Below are positions 34,818-43,397 of a stretch of 64,000 bases of DNA, piece after piece. Under the pieces are notes generated by a model that was not told the DNA's origin, made no database searches, and worked only from the letters and a program-made list of their open reading frames with translations. The position numbers and the translations under genes were made by a program. Source of the stretch: Lysinibacillus mangiferihumi (GTDB lineage Bacteria; Bacillota; Bacilli; Bacillales_A; Planococcaceae); contig NZ_PYWM01000005.1 of the NCBI RefSeq assembly GCF_003049665.1, positions 156,040 through 220,039 on the forward strand, given 5' to 3'. The number at the start of each line of letters is the position of its first letter. Position 1 is the stretch's first letter.

Positions 34818-35957
34818 ATGAGTTTACAACCACATGGCGGCACTTTAGTGCAAGCTTATAATCCACAAAAATCAGTAGTACATATTGAGAAGGAGATTGT
34901 TTTGGATACCATTGCGTTAAGTGATTTAGAATTAATCGCAATTGGAGGGTATAGCCCAATCGACGGTTTCTTAACTAAAGAAGATTATGAATCTGTTGTT
35001 GAACATACAAGGTTGGCCTCTGGCATTGTGTGGAGTATACCGATTACACTTCCTGTTGATCAGGCAGTAGCAGCAACTTTACAACCAGGTGATGAAGCAA
35101 AATTAATCTATGGTAATGATGTCTATGGTGTTATTCATATCGAGGATATATATGAACCAGATAAGCAAAAAGAGGCACTACTTATTTACGGTACACAAGA
35201 CTTAGCCCATCCTGGAGTGAAAAAGTTACATGAACGGCAGGGGATATATGTTGGTGGTCAAATTACGTTAATTAAGCGTCTAGAGCAAATATTCCCTACG
35301 TATTCATTTGATCCAACAGAAACAAGGCAGTTGTTTAAAGACAAAGGGTGGCAAACAATTGTGGGCTTTCAAACGCGTAATCCTGTTCACCGTGCGCATG
35401 AATATATTCAAAAGGCGGCATTAGAAACAATTGATGGCTTATTTTTAAATCCATTAGTCGGTGAAACGAAGTCGGATGATGTATCTGCTGCTATACGTAT
35501 GGAGAGTTATGAAGTGCTTTTGGAAAATTACTATCCTCAAAGTCGTGTGCAATTAGGTGTGTTCCCAGCGGCTATGCGCTATGCAGGGCCTAAGGAAGCC
35601 ATTTTCCATGCACTAGTGCGGAAAAATTACGGCTGTACCCATTTTATTGTTGGACGTGACCATGCAGGTGTAGGGGACTATTATGGCACATATGATGCGC
35701 AAAAAATCTTTGAACAATTTACCGAAGATGAACTTGGGATTGTGCCTTTAAAGTTTGAACATAGTTTTTATTGCACTCGATGTGAAGGCATGGCAACTAC
35801 AAAAACTTGCCCGCATGATAGTGCATCACATGTAATTTTGTCAGGAACGAAAGTCCGAGAAATGCTCCGTAATGGAGAAGTGCCTCCAAGTACATTTAGC
35901 CGTAAAGAGGTTGTCGATGTACTAATAAAAGGCATGCGTAAGGAGGTATTAAAATGA
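34818..35957 (+). CDS. sat: Sulfate adenylyltransferase (ATP sulfurylase)
   Basis: A 379-residue enzyme that joins sulfate and ATP to make APS. The catalytic motif [12 protein letters not shown] near residue 188, [15 protein letters not shown] near 282 and the zinc-type C-terminal block [17 protein letters not shown] are present. AGGGGGAAT precedes ATG 34818. Its stop overlaps the start of cysC by four bases, so APS is made and phosphorylated by coupled products. Confidence 0.96.
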   Translation: MSLQPHGGTLVQAYNPQKSVVHIEKEIVLDTIALSDLELIAIGGYSPIDGFLTKEDYESVVEHTRLASGIVWSIPITLPVDQAVAATLQPGDEAKLIYGNDVYGVIHIEDIYEPDKQKEALLIYGTQDLAHPGVKKLHERQGIYVGGQITLIKRLEQIFPTYSFDPTETRQLFKDKGWQTIVGFQTRNPVHRAHEYIQKAALETIDGLFLNPLVGETKSDDVSAAIRMESYEVLLENYYPQSRVQLGVFPAAMRYAGPKEAIFHALVRKNYGCTHFIVGRDHAGVGDYYGTYDAQKIFEQFTEDELGIVPLKFEHSFYCTRCEGMATTKTCPHDSASHVILSGTKVREMLRNGEVPPSTFSRKEVVDVLIKGMRKEVLK

Positions 35958-36547
35958 GTTCTAATATCGTATGGCATGAAGCTTCTATTACGAAAACAGA
36001 GCGTCGCACGCAAAACAAACATCACAGCTTTATTTTATGGTTTACAGGATTATCGGCATCAGGAAAATCTTCCGTAGCAAACGCGTTTGCACGTACATTA
36101 TTTGAGCGAGGTAATCAGGCGTTCGTATTAGATGGTGATAATGTAAGACATGGCTTAAATAATGATTTAGGCTTTGACGAAGTGAGCCGTAAGGAAAATA
36201 TACGACGTATCGGGGAAGTTTCTAAGCTTTTTGTGGAGAGTGGTCAAATTGTACTCACAGCCTTTATTTCACCTTATCGACAAGATCGTCAAGTCGTTCG
36301 ACAGCTAGTGGAAGAGGGGGAATTTTTAGAAGTGTATGTGAAATGCTCCGTAGAAACATGTGAACAACGCGATCCAAAAGGTCTATATAAAAAAGCGCGC
36401 AATGCGGAAATTGCTAATTTTACAGGTATTAGTGCGCCCTATGAAGAACCTGAACATCCCGAATTTATTTTGGATACTGAACGCTATTCTATTGAGGAAT
36501 GTGTAGAGCAGTTAACAACGTTTTTAACAGATAAAGGCTATATTTAA
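35954..36547 (+). CDS. cysC: Adenylylsulfate (APS) kinase
   Basis: A 197-residue kinase that converts APS to PAPS. The P-loop GLSASGKSS is at residues 32-40, followed by [16 protein letters not shown] and the family block [16 protein letters not shown] inside the end of sat precedes ATG 35954. The last gene of the cysH unit; the dispersed repeat begins 4 bases after its stop. Confidence 0.95.
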   Translation: MSSNIVWHEASITKTERRTQNKHHSFILWFTGLSASGKSSVANAFARTLFERGNQAFVLDGDNVRHGLNNDLGFDEVSRKENIRRIGEVSKLFVESGQIVLTAFISPYRQDRQVVRQLVEEGEFLEVYVKCSVETCEQRDPKGLYKKARNAEIANFTGISAPYEEPEHPEFILDTERYSIEECVEQLTTFLTDKGYI

Positions 36548-36550
36548 AGG

Positions 36551-36614
36551 GTGCCAGGCACTCAAACAATTTCAATGCTAACTATGCCCGCTGAATATGC
36601 GCAGTGCCAGGCAC
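36551..36614. repeat. Dispersed 3'-end repeat, copy C (variant)
   Basis: Two palindromic GTGCCAGGCAC units (36551-36561, 36604-36614), the first followed by TCAAACAATTTC. GG replaces GT compared with the other copies. Confidence 0.7.
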
Positions 36615-36748
36615 TAGAAACCGTTAGCGAGGGTTGCGGCTTACTGTGCTGAGCGGAAAGCACCGCCGAAGCGGACAATAACGGTGTAGCAAAAAAGTGT
36701 TAGATTGATTGTAGTCAATCTAACACTTTTTCATTTTTGTCTCATCCT
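36615..36748. repeat. GTGTTAGATTGA hairpin element, copy 3 / bidirectional terminator
   Basis: A GC-rich module (CGTTAGCGAGGGTTGCGGC, then AGCACCGCCGAAGCGGAC) is followed by a perfect 17 bp stem with AAAAAGTGTTAGATTGA at 36692-36708 and its complement at 36715-36731, then a diverged GTCTCATCC. It is the inverse of copy 1 and separates convergent cysC and mrpG. Confidence 0.82.
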
Positions 36749-36751
36749 TGT

Positions 36752-37120
36752 TTATTTAATACCTTGTTCTTTTTTCATTTTCTCAATTTCTGGTCCTAGC
36801 TCATCACGTACGGTTCCTTTCCATGGCTTAACACCTGCTATGTAGGAGGAACGAGTCATAATATGTCCTCCGACAGGTCCAGTTATGAATAGAAACAAAA
36901 TACCTAATAAAATACGTGGGTTAAAATGATCCTCTATTAGCCAAAAATAAAAGAATACACCTACCAACACACACATAACACCAAGTGTGGCACTTTTAGA
37001 TGCGGCATGTGCGCGTGTGTACAAATCAGGTAATCGAATCAGCCCAATAGCTGTTACAACGATAAATAGTACACCAATCGAAATAAATAAAATAACTAAC
37101 GTATTAGCGAGAATTGTCAC
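36752..37120 (-). CDS. mrpG: Mrp Na+/H+ antiporter subunit G
   Basis: A 122-residue membrane subunit with three hydrophobic segments and the PhaG/MnhG pattern IRLPDLYTRAHAASKSATLGV. It is the last gene of the seven-gene operon mrpABCDEFG and overlaps mrpF by 17 bases. The complex exchanges Na+ for H+ for alkali and salt tolerance; each subunit is normally required. Confidence 0.94.
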   Translation of the reverse strand: MTILANTLVILFISIGVLFIVVTAIGLIRLPDLYTRAHAASKSATLGVMCVLVGVFFYFWLIEDHFNPRILLGILFLFITGPVGGHIMTRSSYIAGVKPWKGTVRDELGPEIEKMKKEQGIK

Positions 37121-37385
37121 GTTTAATGATATCTCCTTTCTCTATAAATTTAGAGAAAGCAACAGTACCGATGAATGATAAAATCGCTAATAATAAAACA
37201 ATTTCTAGGAAGAAACTTGTTTCCACTAAAACTGAAAATAACGCGATTAAAGAAATAAGTGATACACCTAAGGAATCAAGTGCTACGACACGATCTGATG
37301 CAGAGGGTCCTTTCACCATACGGTAAATCACTGCAATCATCGATAAGCAAATCACTACGATCGCTGCAATAATAAACGTCATCAT
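37104..37385 (-). CDS. mrpF: Mrp Na+/H+ antiporter subunit F
   Basis: A 93-residue membrane subunit with three segments and the MrpF block RMVKGPSASDRVVALDSLGV. It overlaps mrpE by four bases and mrpG by 17, so translation is coupled in the operon. MrpF has been linked to cholate efflux as well as antiport in B. subtilis (known for the family). Confidence 0.94.
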   Translation of the reverse strand: MMTFIIAAIVVICLSMIAVIYRMVKGPSASDRVVALDSLGVSLISLIALFSVLVETSFFLEIVLLLAILSFIGTVAFSKFIEKGDIIKRDNSR

Positions 37386-37861
37386 GATTTACTCACCTCC
37401 AAAATAGCTTTTTCAAAAGAGTCTCGAATGGATGCAATGGCATCATCTACATCACTAATATCAATAGCATGGACAAACAATGTTTTAGCATCATCTGAAA
37501 CATGCACTACAACAGTCCCAGGAGTTAATGTAATGAGACTTGATAGTAATGTAATTTCCCAGTCTTCTTTCAATACAGTTGGGTAAGCAAAGAAGGCAGG
37601 TTGCATGTCCAGTTTGGGCTTTAATACAACTTTCAATACTTGAACATTGGCTAATATTAATTCCTTTAAAAAGAGAACAGTGAGTTTAATAATTGCCCAT
37701 ACTCGAAATACATAGAGACGTGTAAAGAAAAATCTTCTCATAATGACGAGCAATACAATACCAAGGATGAAGCCTACTATAAAGCCTGTTGCTGTGTAAT
37801 TAGATGAAAGGAACATCCAAACGAAGGCAAGAGCAAAATTTAAAATAATTTGAAATGCCAT
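37382..37861 (-). CDS. mrpE: Mrp Na+/H+ antiporter subunit E
   Basis: A 159-residue subunit with two to three N-terminal membrane segments and a cytoplasmic C-terminal domain containing LSSLITLTPGTVVVHVSDD, the conserved MnhE stretch. It lies 4 bases after mrpD in the operon. Confidence 0.94.
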   Translation of the reverse strand: MAFQIILNFALAFVWMFLSSNYTATGFIVGFILGIVLLVIMRRFFFTRLYVFRVWAIIKLTVLFLKELILANVQVLKVVLKPKLDMQPAFFAYPTVLKEDWEITLLSSLITLTPGTVVVHVSDDAKTLFVHAIDISDVDDAIASIRDSFEKAILEVSKS

Positions 37862-37865
37862 AGCT

Positions 37866-39359
37866 CTAATCCCCCTTCATTACAGCATCTATATAAATAG
37901 ATGGGTCATTTAAAAGTTTTGCAGCATCATTCATAAATGGTGTCATCCATTCCGAACCAACACCATAGGCAACGGTAATAAGCACTAATAGGACAGTCGG
38001 CACAAAAAGTGTAGTATAGACTTTTTTATCGACAGTTCCCTTAGTTTCCTTTTCCTCTCCCCAGAAGGCATATAGGAAAATACGAATAACCGACAGTAGG
38101 ACAAGTAAAGAGGAGGCTAAAATAAAGATACTACTCCACATACTGCCAGCCTCAAAGCCCCCCTGCACAATTAAAAGCTTTCCAACGAAACCACTAAGAG
38201 GAGGAATCCCAGCTAAACCAAAGGCAGCAATTAAATAGAACCATCCAAGAGCAGGATATGTTTTCATAAGACCGCCCATTTTACGTAAATCTGATGTACC
38301 AGTAATGTAGATGACAATACCAATTAACATAAAGAGGGCTGCTTTTATAAGCATGTCATGTATCAAATAGAACATTGCGCCCTTTAGCGCCATTTCATTC
38401 ATTTGGGAAACACCAAACAAAATGACACCTACTGCAATCACGATGTTGTAAATAATAATGAGCTTGACATCGAAATAGGCTAGTGCGCCGATACAGCCAG
38501 CAATAATTGTTCCAATGGCTAGCACCATTAGTAAATCATGTGTATACGATAAATCGTGTACAAAAAATAATGTGTATGTGCGCGTAATCGCATAAACGCC
38601 AACTTTAGTAAGCAGTGCACCGAAAAGTGTTAACACGGGAATAGGTGCAGCAGCATAAGAAGTTGGAAGCCAGAAGTAAAGTGGGAATATGGCTGCTTTT
38701 AGTCCAAAAACCATTAAAAACAAAACAGCAATTACGGTTATAATACCTGGCTGATGAATGTCGCTAATCTTTACTGCGATGTCTGCCATATTTAGTGTAC
38801 CCACAACCGAGTAAAGGTAGGCTACCGTAATAACAAACAAAGCAGAAGAAATAACATTAATTAAAATATATTTAATGGAGCCTTTCAGTTGTCCTTTTTC
38901 TCCACCTAGCACAATTAGTAAATACGACGCCATTAAGAGTACTTCAAAGAATACAAATAAGTTGAAAATATCTCCTGTCGTAAAGGCACCATTTACACCA
39001 GTTAAAATAAACATCATACCAGGGTAATAGAAAAAGCGTTCACGCTCTTTTGTAATAGAGCCAAAGCCGTACCAGACAACAAAGAATGCAATGAGTAATG
39101 ATGTAGTTACTAACAGTGCCGACATCATATCAGAAACCATTGTAATACCGTATGGTACTGGCCAATTGCCAAACGTGACTTTCTGAATGCCATCATTTTT
39201 AACCTTTACTAATAGCGCAACGGCTGAAACAAAAGCAAGTAGGATGCCTAGTAAAGCAAATGAACGCTGGTATTTTAAATTTTTTTGCCCAAACATTAAC
39301 ATCATGCCGAAGAAGAACGGAATGATAATCGGCAGTAAAAGGAAGTTATTCATCCTCAT
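37866..39359 (-). CDS. mrpD: Mrp Na+/H+ antiporter subunit D
   Basis: A 497-residue polytopic protein homologous to complex I antiporter-like subunits (NuoM/NuoN), with about 14 membrane segments, the conserved glutamate region FVFFEVLLMASYLL, and lysines in the proton-path segments. ATG 39359 or 39353 is likely used rather than GTG 39362, based on GAGAGGAAG. It overlaps mrpC by 14 bases. Confidence 0.94.
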   Translation of the reverse strand: MRMNNFLLLPIIIPFFFGMMLMFGQKNLKYQRSFALLGILLAFVSAVALLVKVKNDGIQKVTFGNWPVPYGITMVSDMMSALLVTTSLLIAFFVVWYGFGSITKERERFFYYPGMMFILTGVNGAFTTGDIFNLFVFFEVLLMASYLLIVLGGEKGQLKGSIKYILINVISSALFVITVAYLYSVVGTLNMADIAVKISDIHQPGIITVIAVLFLMVFGLKAAIFPLYFWLPTSYAAAPIPVLTLFGALLTKVGVYAITRTYTLFFVHDLSYTHDLLMVLAIGTIIAGCIGALAYFDVKLIIIYNIVIAVGVILFGVSQMNEMALKGAMFYLIHDMLIKAALFMLIGIVIYITGTSDLRKMGGLMKTYPALGWFYLIAAFGLAGIPPLSGFVGKLLIVQGGFEAGSMWSSIFILASSLLVLLSVIRIFLYAFWGEEKETKGTVDKKVYTTLFVPTVLLVLITVAYGVGSEWMTPFMNDAAKLLNDPSIYIDAVMKGD

Positions 39360-39687
39360 CACTTCCTCTCATTAAGCTAATATCATCTGTCTCAAGCTCC
39401 TGATAGGAACGATATGCGAGTACTAGGAAGAAAGCCGTTACCCCAAAGCTAATAACAATCGCAGTTAAAATCAATGCCTGCGGTAAAGGATCAGCAAACG
39501 TTTTGGCTCCTTCTTTTAAAACAGGAGGTGCCTCACCTGTTAATCCACCCATTGTTAAAATAAGTAAATGGGCACCATGACTTAAAAGTCCAGTACCAAT
39601 AATAATGCGTAATAAGCTTTTCGATAATATTAAATAAACCGCTGCCATAAACAGAAAGCCAATGACAAACGCCATAATTATTTCCAT
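39346..39687 (-). CDS. mrpC: Mrp Na+/H+ antiporter subunit C
   Basis: A 113-residue NuoK-like membrane subunit with three segments, the LLSHGAHLLILTMGG block, PLPQALILTAIVISFGVTAFFL and an acidic tail. It shares one base with mrpB and overlaps mrpD, consistent with tight coupling. Confidence 0.94.
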   Translation of the reverse strand: MEIIMAFVIGFLFMAAVYLILSKSLLRIIIGTGLLSHGAHLLILTMGGLTGEAPPVLKEGAKTFADPLPQALILTAIVISFGVTAFFLVLAYRSYQELETDDISLMRGSDEDE

Positions 39688-40109
39688 TATTCATCCTCTC
39701 CAATCGTTTGAATAATGGTCATCGTAACGCCAACAACAACCAAGTAAACACCGCTGTCAAAAAGCATTGCTGTGTGCAAAGACTGCTTACCTAGAAGCGG
39801 CAATTCGAAATAATCAAAGAAATGTGTAAAAAATGGTTTTCCTAAAAACATCGGGAATGCGGCTGTCGCAAATGCCAATAATAAGCCTGTAGCCGTTAAA
39901 TACGTGTAGTTTATCGGTAAAACATTTCGTACTGTATTTAAATCAAAGGCAAGGACTAACAGTACAATGGCACTGGATGTTAAAAGCCCCCCAACAAAGC
40001 CGCCACCGGGTGTATAATGACCAGCTAGGAAGATATGAATGGAGAAGAAGAAAATAATGAAGAATACAATTTTAGCTGTAAATTGTATAATCACATCATT
40101 TGTTTTCAT
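39687..40109 (-). CDS. mrpB: Mrp Na+/H+ antiporter subunit B
   Basis: A 140-residue membrane subunit with four segments and the MnhB motif FLAGHYTPGGGFVGGLLTSSAIVL. It overlaps the end of mrpA by 14 bases. A related MnhB-like region is also the C-terminal part of MrpA. Confidence 0.94.
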   Translation of the reverse strand: MKTNDVIIQFTAKIVFFIIFFFSIHIFLAGHYTPGGGFVGGLLTSSAIVLLVLAFDLNTVRNVLPINYTYLTATGLLLAFATAAFPMFLGKPFFTHFFDYFELPLLGKQSLHTAMLFDSGVYLVVVGVTMTIIQTIGEDE

Positions 40110-42513
40110 GTGGTTTCTCCTTTCTATTCATACGCAGCTTAATCATTGCTAAAATTGCCATACCTGCAATACCTAATACTGTAATTTCAAATAATGTATC
40201 AAAGCCACGATAGTCTACTAAAATCACATTGACAATATTACCGCCACCCGCTTTAGAATAAACGGTTTCTTCATAATATTTTGAGATGGTCGGCACAAGT
40301 TTTTGCGAATGTGCAGATAATGCGATAAGTGTCACCATCACACCAACTGCGATTGAAATAATCGCACGATTTAATTGAAAGCGCATACGTTCTTCGCGCT
40401 TGCCAAGCTTCGGAAGATGATAAAACGCCAATAAAAATAACGCAACCGAAATGGTTTCGATAACTAGTTGAGTTAACGCTAAATCAGGTGCATTAAAAAT
40501 AACAAAGAATAATGCAACAGTATAACCGACAGAGCCTAGCCCAATGATTGCTGTCAGTCGTGACTTTGCAAAAATTGTGATCGCTGTTCCAATCATTAAC
40601 ACGACAATTAAAATTAGTTCGTATGAGCGGATTGGTGCTGTACCTTCAAAAGATAGTGAAAAGGCATCTTTTACAAATAAGGTTCCAATTGAAATAGCGG
40701 TGATGCCACTAAACATATACAGTAGATAGTGACGCATAGATCCCGTCATATAAAGACGTGATACACGATTTAACCCTACATCTAAAGCAAGCATCATTTT
40801 GTCATAGGCATTATTGAACGTAAGAGCACGCGGGAATAGCTTGTAGATGCCTTGCCATTTAGGTAAGGCAACAAATAATAAGACGCCTATAATAACAATG
40901 CCAATTGTCATAACTAATTCTGGTGTAATTTCGCCATGCCAAGCTGCCACGTGAATGTTGATATCTTCAGGTGCATTATATAAAAACGGCTGAATAGCTT
41001 GTACAGCCGGCTTCACAAACGTATCACCAATAAGATTCGGAATGAAGAAAATAATCACGACTAATGATGCTAAAATCATCGGCGATATAAGCATGCCTAT
41101 CGGAGCTTCGTGTGGTTTATGAGCATAAAGTTCTGGTTTATATTTTCCTGTAAATGTTCTACATACAAAGTAAAAGCTATAAATAAACGTAAAAATACTC
41201 GCAATCCAAGCAACAATTGGGAACAGCACGCCCCATGTATCAAAGCCGAAAAATTCGAAATTCTGAAGTGATAACATCGCCGTTAAAAACATTTCCTTAC
41301 TTAGGAAGCCATTAAATGGTGGTAATCCTGCCATTGAAAAACTACCGATAGCCGCAACCGTAAAACTAAGAGGCATGATGCTCATTAATCCGCCAAGTCT
41401 ACGTATATCACGTGTACCTGTTTCATGATCGATAATCCCAGCAATCATAAATAAGCTACCTTTAAATGTTGCATGGTTAATCAAGTGGAAAATGGCTGCA
41501 AAAGCTGCATATTTAAACATTGAATCTGCTGCTCCATTTACATGAAATGCAACTGCACCAGCTCCTAGTAATGACATAATTAGCCCAAGCTGACTGACAG
41601 TAGAAAAGGCAAGAATACTTTTTAAATCGGTTTGCTTTACTGCAAAGAACGAACCCCAGAAGAGCGTTAGCAGACCAACCCCTGTAACAAGCCAAATCCA
41701 AAGTTCAGAAGCTGCAAAAATAGGTGTAAAGCGAGCAACTAAGTAAATACCTGCTTTTACCATTGTTGCAGAGTGAAGATATGCGCTGACAGGTGTCGGC
41801 GCCTCCATTGCATCGGGTAACCAAATATAAAATGGGAATTGTGCAGATTTCGTAAACGCCCCAAACAGCAATAATATAAGGGCCCAAATGAATAACGGAT
41901 GTTGCACTAAGTTTGGTGCCATTGCAATAAGTTCACGGATTGAATATGTTCCACCCATTAAATAAAGAAGGATAAATCCTCCTAACATCATTAAGCCGCC
42001 AAAAACGGTAATCATCATCGATTTTAGTGCACCGAAGCGAGAAGCATCGCGTGTGTACCAATAACCAATCAATAGGAACGATGAAATAGATGTTAATTCC
42101 CAGAAAAAGTACAAAGTAATTAAATGGTCTGATTGTACAACACCGAGCATAGCGGACATAAATAGTAATAAGTAAACATAAAAATTATGTAGTTTTTCTT
42201 TATGTTTATCTAAGTAGAAAATGGAGTAAAGCACAACAAGTGAGCCAATTCCAGTAATTAGTAATGAAAATAATAAACTAAGTCCGTCTAAATAAGATAC
42301 AACAGAAATATCAAGTGATGGTATCCAAGGAATCCCATCATAAAATACTTCGCCTTTTGCAACTCTCGCTATATAAGTAGCATAAATCACGGCGAGTGTA
42401 GCAGGTACTGCAAGAACAAACCAGCCTGTGTGAATATTTTTAATGCTTTTATATATAAAAGGCACAAAAATTGCAGCAAGCATCGGGATGAAAATATAGA
42501 GTACTTGTAACAA
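40096..42513 (-). CDS. mrpA: Mrp Na+/H+ antiporter subunit A
   Basis: An 805-residue polytopic protein, the usual MrpA length. The first 500 residues are a NuoL-like domain (SHDLITLYFFWELTSISSFLLIGYW-type region, HSATMVKAGIYL), and the C-terminal part is NuoJ/MrpB-like (NAPDLALTQLVIETISVALFLLAFY). It is a core ion-translocating subunit. The start is TTG 42513 with AAGGAGGA upstream. It is the first gene of the operon; TATAAT at about 42549-42554 on the minus strand is a likely -10. Confidence 0.95.
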   Translation of the reverse strand: MLQVLYIFIPMLAAIFVPFIYKSIKNIHTGWFVLAVPATLAVIYATYIARVAKGEVFYDGIPWIPSLDISVVSYLDGLSLLFSLLITGIGSLVVLYSIFYLDKHKEKLHNFYVYLLLFMSAMLGVVQSDHLITLYFFWELTSISSFLLIGYWYTRDASRFGALKSMMITVFGGLMMLGGFILLYLMGGTYSIRELIAMAPNLVQHPLFIWALILLLFGAFTKSAQFPFYIWLPDAMEAPTPVSAYLHSATMVKAGIYLVARFTPIFAASELWIWLVTGVGLLTLFWGSFFAVKQTDLKSILAFSTVSQLGLIMSLLGAGAVAFHVNGAADSMFKYAAFAAIFHLINHATFKGSLFMIAGIIDHETGTRDIRRLGGLMSIMPLSFTVAAIGSFSMAGLPPFNGFLSKEMFLTAMLSLQNFEFFGFDTWGVLFPIVAWIASIFTFIYSFYFVCRTFTGKYKPELYAHKPHEAPIGMLISPMILASLVVIIFFIPNLIGDTFVKPAVQAIQPFLYNAPEDINIHVAAWHGEITPELVMTIGIVIIGVLLFVALPKWQGIYKLFPRALTFNNAYDKMMLALDVGLNRVSRLYMTGSMRHYLLYMFSGITAISIGTLFVKDAFSLSFEGTAPIRSYELILIVVLMIGTAITIFAKSRLTAIIGLGSVGYTVALFFVIFNAPDLALTQLVIETISVALFLLAFYHLPKLGKREERMRFQLNRAIISIAVGVMVTLIALSAHSQKLVPTISKYYEETVYSKAGGGNIVNVILVDYRGFDTLFEITVLGIAGMAILAMIKLRMNRKEKPHENK

Positions 42514-42594
42514 AAAAATCCTCCTTTATGCAGGTAAGTGTAATAATTATAACGTACTTTTGTAGGGAATGCATATCGACTCGTAGGATTTAGC

Positions 42595-42623
42595 TTGGAT
42601 ACAAGGAGAATTTTCGCTATATT
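42595..42623 (+). promoter_or_regulatory. Sigma-A promoter of the yufK-like gene
   Basis: -35 TTGGAT (42595-42600), 17 bp spacer, -10 TATATT (42618-42623). Confidence 0.55.
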
Positions 42624-42667
42624 ATAAATAGGAAGTTATCAAAAAAAACAGAGGAAAAAAATTTTTT

Positions 42668-43231
42668 ATGAGGAACCCTTACATATATGGTTATTTACCA
42701 TTAATTACAATTTTATTATTTAGTTTAACGTTCGGCATGTATGCCGTAGGTGAAGCATTACAGTTGTTTCAAGCAATCGGTGTTTATTCTGGAATGCGAG
42801 AATTTTTATCAGATTTTGAATTACGTGTATTGTTACTCGTTGTGTTTGCGCTTATCTTTTTTATGGCTTTTTCAGCACTCAAACTAGTTGGAGAAACAAT
42901 TCATGAACTAGGAATGTTGTTTTTTTCGAAAGACAATGAAGGGGCTGCGGTGAGTCAAGCACGTGAAGGCTATGTCATTTTATTTATTGGTGCAATGTGT
43001 TCTGCCTTTGCAATTCAATCTATCTATGTATTGGCAGGTATTTTTGTATTAACGGTTTTTATATATTTCATTTATCGTATTTATAAAATGAGCCTTTATA
43101 TGTCTATGGGTGGAACAATTGGATTACTCATATTTGAGCTTTTCATGTGGACATTACTATTCTCGTTATTAGTTTATGTCATTTTAAAATTGTACAACGG
43201 CGTACTAGCAAGTCTCCCATTTGCCAAATAA
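42668..43231 (+). CDS. yufK: YufK-like membrane protein (DUF5366)
   Basis: A 187-residue protein with five hydrophobic segments, next to and divergent from the mrp operon, where B. subtilis keeps yufK. Length, topology and this position support a YufK (DUF5366) assignment; the function is unknown. AGAGGAA is upstream of ATG 42668. The dispersed repeat begins at its stop codon. Confidence 0.75.
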   Translation: MRNPYIYGYLPLITILLFSLTFGMYAVGEALQLFQAIGVYSGMREFLSDFELRVLLLVVFALIFFMAFSALKLVGETIHELGMLFFSKDNEGAAVSQAREGYVILFIGAMCSAFAIQSIYVLAGIFVLTVFIYFIYRIYKMSLYMSMGGTIGLLIFELFMWTLLFSLLVYVILKLYNGVLASLPFAK

Positions 43232-43260
43232 AGTGCCAGTCACCCAAACAATTCTGAATT
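43231..43260 (+). repeat. Dispersed 3'-end repeat, copy D1
   Basis: AAGTGCCAGTCACC followed by CAAACAATTCTGAATT, beginning on the last base of the yufK-like stop codon. Confidence 0.8.
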
Positions 43261-43271
43261 TTTTCTAAGTA

Positions 43272-43334
43272 AAAACCCACTTTGACTCCTGCGAAGGCTG
43301 GTGATGTGCCTGCAGAAAACGAAGTGGGTTTTTT
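43272..43334. terminator. Bidirectional terminator between yufK-like and PBP genes
   Basis: AAACCCACTTTG pairs with CGAAGTGGGTTT (about 43320-43331) over a loop of about 37 bases, with T at the end. It is flanked on both sides by copies D1 and D2 of the repeat. Confidence 0.7.
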
Positions 43335-43339
43335 ATGCT

Positions 43340-43374
43340 AGTGCCAGTCACCGAAACAATTCACCGAAACAATT
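43340..43374 (+). repeat. Dispersed 3'-end repeat, copy D2 with local duplication
   Basis: AGTGCCAGTCACC GAAACAATT, then a direct repeat of TCACCGAAACAATT, close to the 3' end of the convergent PBP gene. Confidence 0.75.
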
Positions 43375-43397
43375 GGCGCTGATACACTAATAGAAAG

